64,000 bases of DNA from Rhizomys pruinosus. Taxonomy: Eukaryota > Chordata > Mammalia > Rodentia > Spalacidae. This document shows, one piece after another, positions 1 to 11,835 of this stretch. The first letter of the stretch is position 1. Each line of letters starts with the position of its first letter. The notes below the pieces were generated by a model that was not told where the DNA came from, did not search any database, and was given only the letters and a program-made list of their open reading frames with translations. The stretch lies in NCBI GenBank assembly GCA_009823505.1, contig VZQC01011008.1, positions 1,462,493 through 1,526,492 on the forward strand, written 5' to 3'. A program made the translations under genes and the position numbers.

Positions 1-92
1 CTGCCCTAAGTTCCTAACCTCACTTCCCTTAATGACATTCTGTGCTTATAAACCAAATAAACACTTTCTCCCCAAGTTGGTTTTGGTCCGTG

Positions 93-123
<31 letters not shown>

Positions 124-412
124 GTTTTTTTTATTAATTTTATTTAGTTCTGTATGTGTGTGAATGTACTGCCTGCATGCAAGTCTGTGCACCCGTGTCG
201 TGCAACGCCGCGGCGGTCAGAAGAGGGTCTCGGATTCCCCTGGAGCTGGAGTTCTCCTGGAATTGGAGCTTCAGACGGCTCTCGGCCGCCATGTGGGTGC
301 TGGGGATCGAACCCAGGTCCTCTGTAAGAGCAGTCGGCGCTCTTAACCGCTAGGCCATCTCTCCAGCCCGGTCAGTGTTTTTATCACAGCAATAGAGAAC
401 TATGCTAGAACA
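1..412 (+). mobile_element. MaLR (MT-type) LTR, 3' part, split by a B2
   Basis: The 3' portion of the same ~410-bp LTR that recurs at 3792, 5128, 19826 and 40084-42748. It has the polyadenylation signal AATAAA near 56, then CCCCAAGTTGG, and ends near 412 with CTAGAACA. A B2 at about 98-369 interrupts it. The 5' part lies before the window. Family assignment is from recalled similarity plus the PBS seen in the 40-42.7 kb copy. Confidence 0.75.
93..369 (-). mobile_element. B2-family SINE (17-bp duplication subtype)
   Basis: Minus-strand B2. Its 5' end GGGCTGGAGAGATGG lies near 369 and its A-rich tail reads as poly(T) at about 98-140. It carries the paired CTCCAATTCCAGGAGAA/CTCCAGTTCCAGGGGAA-type block and retains CpGs, so it looks young. 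GGTC(C/A)GTGTTTTT flanks it (about 85-97 and 370-382), a plausible target-site duplication within the LTR. Confidence 0.9.
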
Positions 413-669
413 CCTATACATTTGTGCCAGGAAACTAAAAATTCCAGAGCATGAATCTTCAGTGATGCTTTATTTTGATAGACTTAAATGGAAATAAGGT
501 AGGTGCTGTTTAATAGGGGAATGTATCCCTATTACTACATTCCACTCAACAACAGAAGGGAATGGATTGTGGAAACAATAGTCAATGGACCTCATTTTTT
601 CCCCAGTGCTGGTATTTATGCCCATGAACCTCCATGTCCAAATTTTTCCTCCTTTTAAGAAAATAAATA

Positions 670-1032
670 GCTAGGCATGCTGGCCCACACTTTTAATCCC
701 AACATGGGAGGCAGAGGAAGATGGATCTCTGTGAGTTCAGGCCAACCTGGTCTACATAGTGAGTTCCAGGCCAGCTGGGACTAAAGGGAAACCCTGTCTC
801 AAAAATACAAAAAAAAAAGAAAAGAAAAGAAAATAATTAGCACCAAGCATGGTGGTACACACCTTTAATGCCAGCACTTGGGAGGCAGAGGCAGACAGAT
901 CTCTGTGAGTTCAAGGCCAAACTGGTCTACAGAGTGAGTTCCAGATAAGCTGGAGCTATAGGGAGACACTGTCTCAAAAGACTAAACAAACAAATAAATA
1001 AATAAATAAATAAATATATAAATAAATAAATT
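670..1032 (+). mobile_element. Two tandem B1 SINEs
   Basis: Two B1 copies in the same orientation, about 670-835 and 841-1032. Each runs from a GGCATG(G/C)TGG-type start through GGGAGGCAGAGG and GTGAGTTC to CCCTGTCTCAAAA. The second ends in an (AAAT)n tail. B1 is a 7SL-RNA-derived, Pol III-transcribed SINE. Confidence 0.9.
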
Positions 1033-1633
1033 CTTTTTTAAAAATTCTTAGAGTGCCATCAAGGAAAAATCCCATTGGAAGGCTGTGCTGCTTTTAAATC
1101 ATATTCTGATTTTGTCTAAATTTAACCCCTGAGACTCACTCTTCATTTGTTGGAAAATGTATAATAATTTAACCATTTATCAAGAGAATCACATTATTTC
1201 TCTCATTCAAAATTTCCCTGAGTTTAATAGATAGTAGTTCTCTCTATATCTCTTTAACTCTTCTATTTTGAAGTGCAGCACATGGACAGATCATGGAAAA
1301 TGATAGCTGGCTATGAGATTTAAGTAGGGACTCCAATTGCAGCTGCTGTTCCGGACACTATTTCTTTACTCTGTCAGCTTATCATAGCACCTGGCAGGCA
1401 GTGACTGATTTCACAACTGCAATGTCTCCAAACCTATCTCCCACCCAAGAATGTTTAAGAAACCAAAAACAACTGAACAACAAAAAGTAAATAATATTGA
1501 GAATAATTGCCAAAGGATCTGAATAGACATTTGTTAAAAGAAGGCAATCAAATATCCAAAAAGTTTGCTAGAAAATGAGCAGAATTATTGCTCAGTTAGA
1601 GAAAGGAAAGCAAAGCACAAAGAGATGCGATGT

Positions 1634-3261
1634 TGCTGTTATCTAGGATGGGAAATTCAGGCTTGTGGCCCTGCCTAAGACAGGAACATGAGCATCTAAA
1701 AAAGAACTTCTTTACACCCCTGTTCTCTGGAAAACCAGGTGGGTGCTCTGCAGGCCCTAGAGTTGCTTTGATCTATGGGTTAATCATCATGGGAGTGCTT
1801 CTGCTTGTCACATGTTAGTGCTAGGTTGTTCTATTTTCTTTTATCTCTTTTCACATGTTATTGTTAAATGATTTTAGACACTCTTTAAGAAGTTTTATAA
1901 AGTTGTGTTTCTCCAAAAAGCTTCTTCCCCCTCACTTCTTTGATGTGAACACAATCTGTTAATCTCTACCAGGTGCCTTTGCTAGCAGCCTCTATCTATC
2001 TACCTATCTATCTTTCTATCCCTCTCGCACCCTCATCCTTTAATAAATAAACCTTTACTAAAAGAACCTGCCTGATAACTGCCTGAAGAAATCCTTTTTA
2101 TTTTCATAAATTTATTTTTTTAACAAATCTAGACCCGTGTTCCCACCCATTCCCCCACCCCGCCAGAGCTCATGCATTCTGCCAAACATGCTTTTCATCT
2201 CTTTCTCAGTCTTTCTCAATATTCTCCATGAGGAAGTTGACTGTTTTGAGCAGAAGTTCACTGTTTCAGTCAGTTCTTTATGCAGTCCTTTCTGTTGTTG
2301 TTGTTGTTTCCAATATACATTATGCAACTGCTTTGGACAAAAGCTCAGGGGGCCCTACACAAGAAATACTTACAACTAGGTAGTTTGCACTAGCATCCAC
2401 AGATGAGGGATACCATTCGTCGTTTGTTTTTCTGGGGCTGTGTTACTTCACTCAGCATGATGTCCTCTAGCTCCAGCCATTTTCCTGCAAAGCTCCTGAT
2501 GTCATCTTTCTTTACTGCTGCATAGAACTCCATTGTGTAGATGTACCACATTTTCTCTATCCACTCATCAGTTGAGGGGCATTTGGGTTGGTTCCAGCTC
2601 CTTGCTATTGTGAAGAAAGCTGAAATAAACATGGCTGTGCATGTATCTCTATGGTGGGGTGAGTCTTGAGGGTACATGCCCAGGAGTGGTATGGCTGGGT
2701 TGGGTGGCAAGTTCATTCCAAGACTTCCAAGGGTTCTCCACACTGCTTTCCATAGTGGCTGTGTTAGTTTACATTCCCACCAGCAGTGGATGAGTGTTCC
2801 CCTTTCCCCACAACCTCTCCAGCACTTAGTATCATTAGTTTTCTTGATCCTAGCCAGTCTTATTGGAGTAAGATGATATTTTAAAGTGGTTTTGATTTGC
2901 ATTTCCTTAATGATTAGTGATGTTGCACACTTCTTAAGGTGTTTCTCAGACATCTCTAATTCCCCACTTGTGAAGTCTGTTCAGTTCTTTGCTCCATCTA
3001 TTTAGTGAGTCATTTGATTTCTTTTTTCTTTGTTTTTTAAGTAGTTTATATATTCTGGAAATCAATGCTTTGTCAGATGTATCTGCGGTGAAGGTTTCCT
3101 CCCACTCTGTGGGATTTCTCTTCACAGAAATCCTTTATTGTAAACAGAGCAAGCCTCAGCAGCCTGAGCCTTTCCAGGGAACACTGCTCGAGCAAGTTCC
3201 CCCAATGAGCCATCTCTGCAATTGTTCACAGAGATCAGGAGTGGAGAATGGGGCTCCCGCG
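1634..3261 (+). mobile_element. Class II-like solo LTR, split by L1
   Basis: 1634-2097 plus 3126-3261 form about 600 bp of LTR-like sequence. A second copy of the same family lies at 24631-25320. Shared blocks include CTTGTCACATGTTAGTG, AAGTTTTATAAAGTT and a (CTAT)n stretch before AATAAA (about 2040-2050). The flanks are short and imperfect (CGATGT / CCATGT), so the exact end is uncertain. No internal coding region is present. The class is inferred from overall structure only. Confidence 0.65.
2098..3125 (-). mobile_element. 5'-truncated L1 (ORF2 C-terminus and 3' UTR)
   Basis: A minus-strand L1 whose ORF2 C-terminal reading frame is open at 2390-2953. Recognisable L1 ORF2 stretches include [24 protein letters not shown] and CPSTDEWIEKMWYIYTMEFY. 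The 3' UTR spans about 2120-2390. A perfect 11-nt TSD, AGAAATCCTTT, flanks it (2087-2097 and 3126-3136), so it inserted into the surrounding LTR. The endonuclease and most of the reverse transcriptase are missing, so it is not autonomous. Confidence 0.93.
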
Positions 3262-3791
3262 CCATGTCACTCCTGTTGGGACAGTATCAGAAAGATGATG
3301 TAATAGATTCTGGAGAGGCTCAGGATAAGGGAAAACTCATACACTGTTGGTGAGGATGCAAATTACATAACTTTTATGCAAAACATGATGTAAGCTATAC
3401 AAAAATAATTAAAAATAGAGCATCTCTATGGGCCTTAAAATGTACTTTTGAGTACTTTTCCAAAAAAGATAAATCAGTATGTTGAGGAAATATCTACACA
3501 TGCATATCTTCCAACATATTCCCCAGTAGTCTAGATTTGCAAATAATTTCAGTGTCCACAGGTAGATGAGGTGATGGACTATTCATCCATAACAAAAATG
3601 AAGTCCTGTTGTTCATGAACAAGCATTAAACCTAGAAGGCATTACACCTCCAGTGAAGTGGTACACAGAGGAAGAACTGACACATGTCATTCACAGTTGG
3701 AATCTAAACAAGCAAATCTTATGCAAGTAGAGAGAACAGAGCATACCAGAGTATCGAGCAGTAGGAAGGAGGAGTGATAGGGAAAGGTGAG

Positions 3792-4103
3792 TGTGCTGGA
3801 CAGCTTCAGTTGTCAATTTGACACGACGGGGAAGGAGGAAACTCAGTTGTGGAATTTCACCTATGGAGTGGCCTGTGGCCATGTCTGTGAGGCATTTTCT
3901 TGAATGTTGAGTGATGTGGATGGTGCTACCACTGGGCAAGTTGTTCTCTACTGCTTCACCCCCTGCCTTCAGGTTCCTTCCTGGAATTTCTGCCTTGGCT
4001 TCCTTCAGTGATGAGCTGTCACTTGGAAGAGTGAATAAACTTTCTTCCCCAAGTTGGTTTTGGTAAGTGTTTTTGCCACAGCAATAGAAACCTAACTAGG
4101 ACA
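3792..4103 (+). mobile_element. Solo MaLR LTR
   Basis: It begins TGTGCTGGACAGCTTCAGT and ends CTAACTAGGACA, with the AATAAA ... CCCCAAGTTGG block near 4033. The 5-nt flanks GTGAG / GTGGA are near-identical, consistent with a worn 5-bp TSD. It is shorter than the copies at 5128 and 19826 (about 405-412 bp), so it has internal deletions. Confidence 0.85.
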
Positions 4104-4424
4104 GTGGATCTGTGAATACAGAATCTAGTATGCCAACATATCCATTGCTTTTCTGTTGCTGTGATAAAACATGACTGAGGCAAATAATTGAATTGGTTTC
4201 TTTGGGCTTTTATGGTTCCAGAAAAATAAGACTCCATCATGATCAGGGGAGGTGTGGCAGCAGGAGGTTCCTGGAGCAGAAAGCTGAGAGCTGATATCTT
4301 TAAGCACCTTGAAGTGCAAGGTGGCAGAGGGAGTAACTAGAAGTGGGGCAAGGCTATCAACCCTCAAGGCCCACCCACATTTATGTGCTTCCCCCAGCAA
4401 GGCCACACCAACTAAAGATCCCGT

Positions 4425-4577
4425 GAGTGCCAGGTGTTGTGGCACATGACTTTAATCCTAGCACTTGGGAGCCAGAGGCAGGCGGATCTCTGAGAGTTCA
4501 AAGCCAGCCTAGTCTACAGCATGAGCTCTAGGCCAGCTGGGACTAAAAGGGAGACCCTGTCTCAAAACTGAAAATAA
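4425..4577 (+). mobile_element. B1 SINE
   Basis: B1 with GGGAGCCAGAGGCAGG and CCCTGTCTCAAAA. AAAGATCCC(G/A)TGAG on both sides is a target-site duplication inside the host repeat. Confidence 0.9.
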
Positions 4578-4605
4578 AAGATCCCATGAGCTTCTTTAAA
4601 CAGTG

Positions 4606-4762
4606 CCACCATGGCACTGTTAAAGGTGCACACCTTTAATCCTAGCACTCTGGAGGCAGAGGCAGATCTCTGTGAGTTCAAGGCCAACCGGGTCTACAGA
4701 GTGAGTTCCAGGATAGCTGGGGCTACAGGGAGACCCTGTCTCAAAAAGACCCCCCCCAACAA
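4606..4762 (+). mobile_element. B1 SINE
   Basis: B1 from the (GGTGCACACC)TTTAATCCTAGCA block to CCCTGTCTCAAAAAGAC. The first part of the consensus is partly lost. Confidence 0.85.
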
Positions 4763-4845
4763 AAAACATTGCCACCAACTGAAGACCAATAACATGTATT
4801 CAAATACTTGAGCCTGGAGGGGCACTTCTCATTCAAATCATCACA

Positions 4846-5122
4846 GACAATAAGACAAGAATTACTACTTTTGGTAAGACTAAGAAACTTTTATTTGATC
4901 TCAGATTCACTGTGAACTTACTAATGTATCCCTAGTGAACATGATTACAGTTTGCTCTGATATATAAATGTTTTACTTTATTTAATATGCTTCAATAATG
5001 TTTTTATTTAATGGCCACTTTATTTTTGCAATATTTACCAATATATTTAATAAATTTATTAATAATTCATTTTTCACATATAATAAAAGTATTCTCATTA
5101 TTTTGGACATTAAGTTATTTTG
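4846..5122. other. AT-rich stretch, no feature seen
   Basis: AT-rich sequence with no recognisable repeat, gene or RNA. Confidence 0.5.
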
Positions 5123-5127
5123 ATTTG

Positions 5128-5539
5128 TGTGCTGGATAGCTTTAGTGTCAACTTGACACACCTGGGTTGAGGGAGCCTCAATTGGGGAACTGGCTCCATT
5201 GGATTGGCCTGTGGCCACCACATCTGTGGAGTATTTATTGTCTTGATTGTCGAGCAATGTGGGAGGGCCCAGCCCACTATATATGGTGCCACCCTGGGCA
5301 GGTTGTTGTGTACCATATAAGAGGGCAGGCTGGGCATGAGCCAGGGGAGCAAGCCAGTGAACAGCATTCCTCCATGGCCTGTGCTTCAGCTCCTGCCTCC
5401 AGGTTCCTGCCCTGAGTTCCTGCCTTGGCCTCCCTGAGTGATGAACTGTGACCCAGATGTGAGCTGAATAAACCCTTTCCTTCCCAAGTTGGTGTCAATC
5501 AGAGTGTTTTGTCACAGCAATGGAAGACAAGCTAGAACA
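5128..5539 (+). mobile_element. Solo MaLR (MT-type) LTR with perfect TSD
   Basis: A complete LTR from TGTGCTGGATAGCTTTAGTG to GCTAGAACA with AATAAA near 5467. Perfect 5-bp TSDs ATTTG lie at 5123-5127 and 5540-5544. A 5-bp TSD fits the ERVL/MaLR class. It is a solo LTR, left after recombination between the two LTRs of a provirus. Confidence 0.93.
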
Positions 5540-5544
5540 ATTTG

Positions 5545-7620
5545 CCTTCTTGATATTATGTGTCCTTTAATTCACTTATGTATTTAGATACATTAACTTC
5601 TTCCCAGCAACATTCATCAGAAATAAGGATTGAATTTATGCATGTAAAACTACAAGCCCTTTTTAGGTCTGATCTCTGACATTCCTTTGGCAGGTCCATG
5701 ATGCCCACAGTGAGTCAAAGACACATTTTGGACTTGGGAGACAGATCTGAAACAACTTCCAATATCAATAAAACATGTCTTTTTAGGACCCATGATTTTG
5801 ATTTAAAAATTCATACAGTTTCAAGAACAAAATCTGTGCCTGTTTGTTGTGAATACAAAACAGAAACTTCAATATTAGAAGACTCTGAATTTTATTTAGT
5901 CTTTTAAGTAAAACTAAGAAACCCAAGATGTAGTGTTATGCAGGAAAATCCAGTTTGAGTTATGTATTAATGGGCTAGTTTTTTAGCCAGCATCTCCCTG
6001 GGGCACAGGTGGGGTTCATGAGACTCCCCTGCCCCTGCCCCAAGAGACAGCAGTTCATGGCACAGCACATGATGCTCAGTGAAGCAATAGCAAGTGATGT
6101 TTACAGGGGTACGATGCAGGGGTCTGGGATTAGCCCTAAGAGATGACTCTACCTTTAAAAGTGACCTGCTGAACTCCAGGTCCATTACTTTGTGCATGTG
6201 TAAGCTGAAGTAGGTCTGAGTCTTGCATGTCATGTGCTAGCAAGACTGGAGGGAGGTCTATCACACCACCACCCTGCTGTGCTGGCAGTTTGGCTGGATG
6301 GAAGCCTAGCAAGTCACCAGCCTGGAGAGTGGTTTGCTGTTGATGTAGCCTAGGGAGAGCCAATCAGGTGCTAGGCTGAAATTCCAGTCCTGAGAGCCAA
6401 CAGCTCCTAGACTGGTAAAGAAAGCAAGGCCAGATGGGGTGGGGATCAACCATGCTAGGCTAAGAACCTGAGAGAGGCAGTAGCCAATCAGGTTGGGCTG
6501 CAGACAGCAGCCTTCTGGCACCCCGTGCCGAGGTGCCAGCTCCCCAGGTGGCCAAGTGTGGCTACTTCTCCCACCTCTCCCTTAGCAAGACCAAGTCAAA
6601 TCTCTCCCAGCAGGGAGCATGCATCCTACAGTGTTATACTTGACTCTTCTCAGTATTGCATGGCATATGACCTCTGAGATTACATTGCTTGCAGAATGAA
6701 TACATCAAGACTATGAACATGTTTGTTAACACATATTAGCAGATATATTACACTGCTATGAAGCCCATGTAAGAACACCCATTTTTTGTGAGAAATACTG
6801 TGAAAGTTTTGTAATAACTTTTTTCAGATTATATTAGAATAAAGAAATGCTCTCTCTCTCTCTCTTAAAACCACAGACCTCTCAGTGTTTATAACATGTT
6901 CTGATGTTCCAGTTTCTGCCTCACCACTGGGAACCACATGATGTACAGAAGCTTAGCTCTGTGGTCTTCATTGACAGAAATACATGTTCGCACTGTTCAC
7001 TTAGAATGAAGGGGAGGCAGTTCAGTGGTCCTTGGAGAAACACTGGAAGCAGCTGTAGATCCTGTTGTGTTGCTTGTGTTTACTGAGCACTTACATCCAC
7101 AGATTCACAGTGCTGAGAAGCAGGAGGTACATGAGTGTCTGTGGGCTTGAGAAGGACAAGGAGGAGTTCAGACAGGACTCACCCTTCCATCTGAGAAAAG
7201 GACAGCTCACATGGCTGGGGCTAATCAGGATTGAAAGAAGCAACTGTAAGATGCTAGTCAATATGCTGAGTGGAAACCTAATTGATTCACATGCGGGAGA
7301 GAAGATACGTGCATCTGAATTGTGACATTCAGCATCTGATTTCCTGGAGGAATTTATCCCTTGGATAAAAATTTGTGCATACTTTGGTTAGATGATATCT
7401 TATTTTCTCATCAGCTACTGATTTATTTTAGATTCCAGAATCTATACCCACAGTTTACTCGTTCCCCCAAATTAAAAAAAAAAATCCAATGAAACACACT
7501 AAGGATTTTCAAAGACTCACAGCTTATAAGTTCCTAGTCCATTATTAAAATAATGATGGAAAACAAGTAGAACTTGTTATGGCAGAATTGTACCGTGAAA
7601 AGGATGATTGATTTTAAAGA
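5545..7620. other. Intergenic, no gene recognised; (CT)n at 6849-6866
   Basis: No supported gene. Short ORFs on both strands lack recognisable domains. A (CT)9 microsatellite lies at about 6849-6866. 6360-6620 is moderately GC-rich and may be an old unassigned repeat. Confidence 0.5.
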
Positions 7621-7621
7621 T

Positions 7622-7860
7622 TTACTTTGTTTTCATTTATGTGTGTACATGTGTGTCTGGATGTAGGTGCATAGGTATGCAGGATGTGTGTCTGGATGTA
7701 GGTGTGTTATCTATGTAGGTACTTGTCTTTGAGGAAGAGGGTGTCAGATCCCTTGGACCTGGAGCTACAGGTGTTTGTGAGCTTCCTGATGTGGGTGCTG
7801 GAAACTGAATCCCAGTCCTCTGATGAGCAGTAAGTGCTCTGAAGTGCTGACCCTGGAAAG
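7622..7860 (-). mobile_element. B3/B2-type SINE (old)
   Basis: A minus-strand tRNA-derived SINE. GTGGGTGCTGGAAACTGAATCCCAG and the CAGTCCTCTGATGAGCAGTAAG block lie near 7790-7840. A 40-bp segment (ATGTGTGTCTGGATGTAGGT) is duplicated locally. Confidence 0.75.
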
Positions 7861-7864
7861 TGTG

Positions 7865-9805
7865 ATTATATAAATGAGGTTCATAGATGTGTACTAAGAG
7901 AATGAGAATGATGATGATTGTATGCTATATTGTGTATAATGAGTGCTTGTTCATGATTTTACAAGCTATCAAATAGAAAATTGTATAAGTTAAATGAAAT
8001 ATTTTATCATTTAGGTTTTTCTTTATGGGACACATCTACAATTTCTTTCTCACCTACGATTTTAAGTAATAATTTCTTTAATTCCCCTGAGAAGCAGTTG
8101 AAAACACTTTCAAATATTATCTAGGTGCTTTCAACCCCATCTCCGTGACCCCCCCATAACCTCTTGATATTGAGTTAAGGCAACTGCTAGTACACACATT
8201 TGTTAACAAGGGAACTTTAATCAGTGATAATGTATGATTTTTTTCCAAGACACACATCTTGCACATCACTCTCTTTCAATGGGGCTCTGTTGATGATTCA
8301 ATATGATATTTTACTCCCATTTCACTCAAGAATGCTGGGTGTTGCTGAACTCAATCCTGACTAAACACTTCTGCCTAATATGTATTTGTTAATCAGATTA
8401 TAGCAGGTTGACCAAAGTTTGAATTCAAAGTCTTAGACTCATGATCGCAAGCTGAAATAGGATTTATTTGCCCTAGATGCACTGACTTTTCAGGAGTCTC
8501 GATTCCTTGTGATTTCCTCCTTCAGCTAGAAATTCCTCTGCCTTGGACCTTTGGTGTGTACAGCATCCACTGTCTTACTGCTTTCCCCAGATTGCTTCTT
8601 GTTTATTTTCACCATGAACTATGTGTAGGTCACCAACTCCCAAATATGTTGTGTATGTGACTGTAAGATTGACTGAGGTTTATGACAAAATGCTTTATTA
8701 AAATTATCATCTCCAAAACTTCCCACAGATTTCTGTCATGTTTCTATCTTAAATGCTGTCCTTCATCTTGCTTATATTTTCTTAAAACTCCTCTAAGATT
8801 GACATACATGGATAAAGAGTGTTGAGAATGCTGATACACTGACTAAACCAAAGTCTGGATTATAGTAACATGCTTTTCTAAAAGATTTCTAATCTACTTG
8901 AAAATTAATTAGCTCAATTTAGGAATGTATACTAAAGTTGATTTTTCTAAACTTTCTAAATATACTTTCCTCTGATATTTCACCATTTCATCTCTTGAAG
9001 ATAAACTAATGTTTTAGTTAAGAAAAATTGATGTGGCAAAATTTGCTACAGTACAGTAGATATAATTGTGCCCATTTATCCATGGTTCCAGCTTCCCAGG
9101 TCAAATATAGTTCAAACATTGTAAATGGAAAAATCTCATAAATGAAAATTCATACATTTTAAATCAATCATCTCCCTTAGTAACATGATGAAATGTAACA
9201 CCATTATATTTGCCCCGTCTGGAGGGAATTACCCGTTCTCTAGTGTATCTACACTGGATACTCCCCATCCATCAATCACCTAGCTAGCTTCTTGATTATC
9301 AGAATAAGCGGCAGCATCTAACAGCTTGTGTTTAAGTGACTCTTTATTTTACTGATGTCTCCAAAGTGTAAGAACAGTTTCCTAGGGTTTTTGAAATGCT
9401 TTAAGTGAAAAATTAAATTTCTCTACTTAATACGAAAGCCCACATGGATGAAGTTGCTAAAACATGTCTGTAAAATGAGCCTTCTGTTCATGAGACTATG
9501 AGGAGACTAAATAGTCTTGCTAGCTGTGATGTCTCCACAAATATAGCCACAGGGTTTGAACCCCACAGTCCTGGGGTGCAGTTCAGTCCACAGCTTAAGA
9601 TCTCTCATGGTCATTGCAGCTGAGGGAAAGACTGCCTTTTAAGTCCCTCAGTGCAATGTGGGTTTCACAGGACTTGACTTCTTTTCGTAGTCTGTTACTC
9701 TTCTGAACTCTGTGTGTTTGATGCTTGTTTCCTCATCAACTCTAATTCCAGCATCTTCCATGACATGAAAACATGGCTCTCTATCCTTTTCTTGGGTCTT
9801 TCTTT
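7865..9805. other. Intergenic, nothing recognised
   Basis: About 1.9 kb of mostly AT-rich single-copy-looking sequence. I see no ORF with recognisable domains, no SINE and no RNA gene. Confidence 0.5.
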
Positions 9806-9810
9806 AGCCC

Positions 9811-10759
9811 TCACCTTGTCTTGACCCAAAACTCCCTGGTCAGTGCCCTGCGCAGGGCAGCCTTCATATCTTTGTTCCTCAAGGTGTAGATGAAAGGGTT
9901 GAGAGTGGGTGTGACGATGCCGTAGAACAGAGCCATGATCTTGCGCCTGTCCCGAGTAGCTGGAGGGAGGCTGCACATACATGCTGATGGCGGTGAAGTA
10001 GAGGAGAAACACCACCAGCAAGTGGGAAGCGCAGGTGTCGAAGGCCTTCCAGCGACTCTCAGCAGAGCCGAGTTTCATCACTGCGTGTGCAATGAGCACG
10101 TAGGTGCCCAGAATGAGGCCGAGGGGCACCAAGAGCAGCAAAGCCCCGAGAACATTGAGCTCGGCTTCGCTCACTGTTGTGTCCGTACAAGCTAGCTTCA
10201 GAAGGGCAGGGACTTCACAGAAGAAATGGTCTATCACCCTGCGTCCACACCGTGGGGCCACCACGGTGAGAATGGACTGCACAAGGGAGTTGGCAAAGCC
10301 ACTAATCCAGGTTCCAGCAGCCATATGGATGCATCCTCTCTGGCTCATGATGATGGGGTAGTGAAGGGGTTTGCAAATGGCAGCCAGGCGGTCGAAGGCC
10401 ATGATGGCCAGAAGGATGCATTCAGTAGAACCCAAGGCCAGGAAAATATAGACCTGGGCCACGCAGCCCCCATAGCTGATGGTCTTCTCTGGCCCTCTGA
10501 GGTTGACCAGCATCTGAGGGACTGTGCTGGTAGTGTAGCAGAGATCCAGAAGGGACAGGTTGGAGACAAAAAAGTACATGGGGCTGTCAAGCTGGGGGTC
10601 TAGACGGGATGCTAGGATAATGGAGATATTTCCAAATAAGGCAAAGATGTAAGCCACCAGAAAAATTGCAGAGTGGCGTTTCCAGCCAAGGCCGGTCAGA
10701 AAATCCCAGGAAGATGAAGCCGTCCAGGGAGCTCTGATTGCTGACCCACACATTAGCAT
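9811..10759 (-). pseudogene. Olfactory receptor pseudogene, OR2-like (class II)
   Basis: The conserved body matches a class II odorant receptor, a seven-TM GPCR of olfactory cilia. PMYFFVSNLSLLDLCY (TM2), LLAIMAFDRLAAICKPLHYP (TM3/IC2), IDHFFCEVPALLKLAC (EC2) and [13 protein letters not shown] (TM6) are all visible. The TM7 block NPFIYTLRN is in another frame. Damage: the N-terminal segment NQSSLDGFIFLGFSD is out of frame with both the ATG (10759) and the body, with shifts near 10757 and 10672. Another frameshift lies near 9953, just before TM7. The usual DRY at the end of TM3 reads DRL. A splice-acceptor-like TTTCCCCCAG lies directly before the ATG, as is usual for OR coding exons. Intact length would be about 315 codons. 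The OR2 assignment is by motif resemblance and is uncertain at subfamily level. Confidence 0.92.
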
Positions 10760-10764
10760 TTCTG

Positions 10765-11320
10765 GGGGAAATTCCAGCCACCACCTGTAAATATCCACTT
10801 CTAGGCACAGGAGTCACTGGCAAGAGGAAGCAGCTGAGAATTAGAGACCACACATGCTGAGATAAAACTGCCATTATCACTCTATTTGTATCTATTTCTG
10901 AATAGCAAAACTGAAGCTTTCTGCATCTGTATCTTGATTAAGGTTACAATATCGTGTCAATGTGCTTGTACCATTGAGAGACTGGGGGAGGGAGAAAAAG
11001 TCCCAGCAATGGGCCTGGCGAATAAACGCTGCTTAATTAATGGCTGTTCCAGCTGGCCTCTCTGGATTTTTATCTATATTCTTCCAAAAAGCATTAGCGG
11101 TATTTCCATTGGCTGTGTATGACATGGGAATTTAGGGGTGACAGCACAGTGTGGCTAACACAAACTGGAAGAAGGCAGAGCCTCCCTCAAGCAACCTGTC
11201 CAAAGGACAAAAGGCAGATGACAGTGGATCTGTGGCTGAGGTGGGGCTGAGGTGGGGCTGAGCAACCTTGGTGGATCCATCTTCCTCATAACGAGAATGA
11301 GGTCCAGGGCATCGTGGGAC
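10765..11320. other. Intergenic; short 12-bp tandem near 11237
   Basis: No gene recognised. GAGGTGGGGCT is tandemly repeated at about 11237-11262. Confidence 0.5.
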
Positions 11321-11323
11321 AGA

Positions 11324-11463
11324 GAGCTCTTCATGAAGCCTGTGTGGAGGTAGGACAGCATATCAGGACTCCCCTGATCTTCCCTGTCCTCTGGAGCTCT
11401 TCAGGAAGCCTGTGTGGACATAGGACAGAATGTCAGGACTCCCTTGCTCTCCCCTGACCTCCT
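11324..11463. repeat. Two-copy 70-bp tandem duplication
   Basis: GAGCTCTTCA(T/G)GAAGCCTGTG starts at 11324 and again at 11394. The two 70-bp units differ at a handful of positions. The duplication is local and non-coding. Confidence 0.9.
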
Positions 11464-11835
11464 GTGTAAGAAGCTAAAATTACAGGGGAGAAAGCAATGC
11501 ATACAAACAAGGTCCAAGAAAATTCAGGCCTAAGGCAGTCAAATATTGTGAGCATGCAGTTCAAACAAAACAAATCAACACAGATGTAAAGTTTCACATA
11601 TTTATATCCTTGTAATTGTGATCTGTGAAAGAATTTCCAGTCACTCAGTGTCATAATCAACACACATGGACACACACATGTCCCCTCTGCCTCCAGAACA
11701 CTCCAGTGTAAATTATTAGTTCCACTATGTCCACAACCTCAATTGCCTTCTTTAAACCATGTAGTTTGTTTACAATACATTTTATTAAAGAATCCCTAAT
11801 GGCCAATTTTTCTATCCTTACATCTTAAATTTGTT

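Larger units (their letters stand above)
1460..3785 (+). mobile_element. Ancient L1 ORF2 3' fragment, interrupted by LTR
   Basis: 1460-1633 and about 3262-3785 read as two halves of one degenerate L1 3' segment. After the break it reads ACACTGTTGGTGAGGATGC, then a TGGACTATTCATCCATAAC-like stretch and GTTGGAATCTAAACAAG, the usual order near the end of ORF2. It has no intact ORF. The interruption is an LTR (1634-3261), itself interrupted by a younger L1. Confidence 0.7.
4130..4845. repeat. Dispersed rodent repeat, split by two B1s
   Basis: The start CTGTTGCTGTGATAAAACA, the middle CACATTTATGTGCTTCCCCC and the end CTCATTCAAATCATCACA belong to a dispersed rodent repeat I recognise but cannot name. 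A related copy lies at 32960-33290. Two B1s (4425 and 4606) split it. Confidence 0.5.

Noticed and set aside
2137..2379. Plus-strand 80-codon frame
   Set aside because: Antisense of the L1 3' UTR.
6136..6521. Overlapping minus-strand frames of 71-88 codons
   Set aside because: No recognisable domain or splice signals; probably chance in a moderately GC-rich patch.
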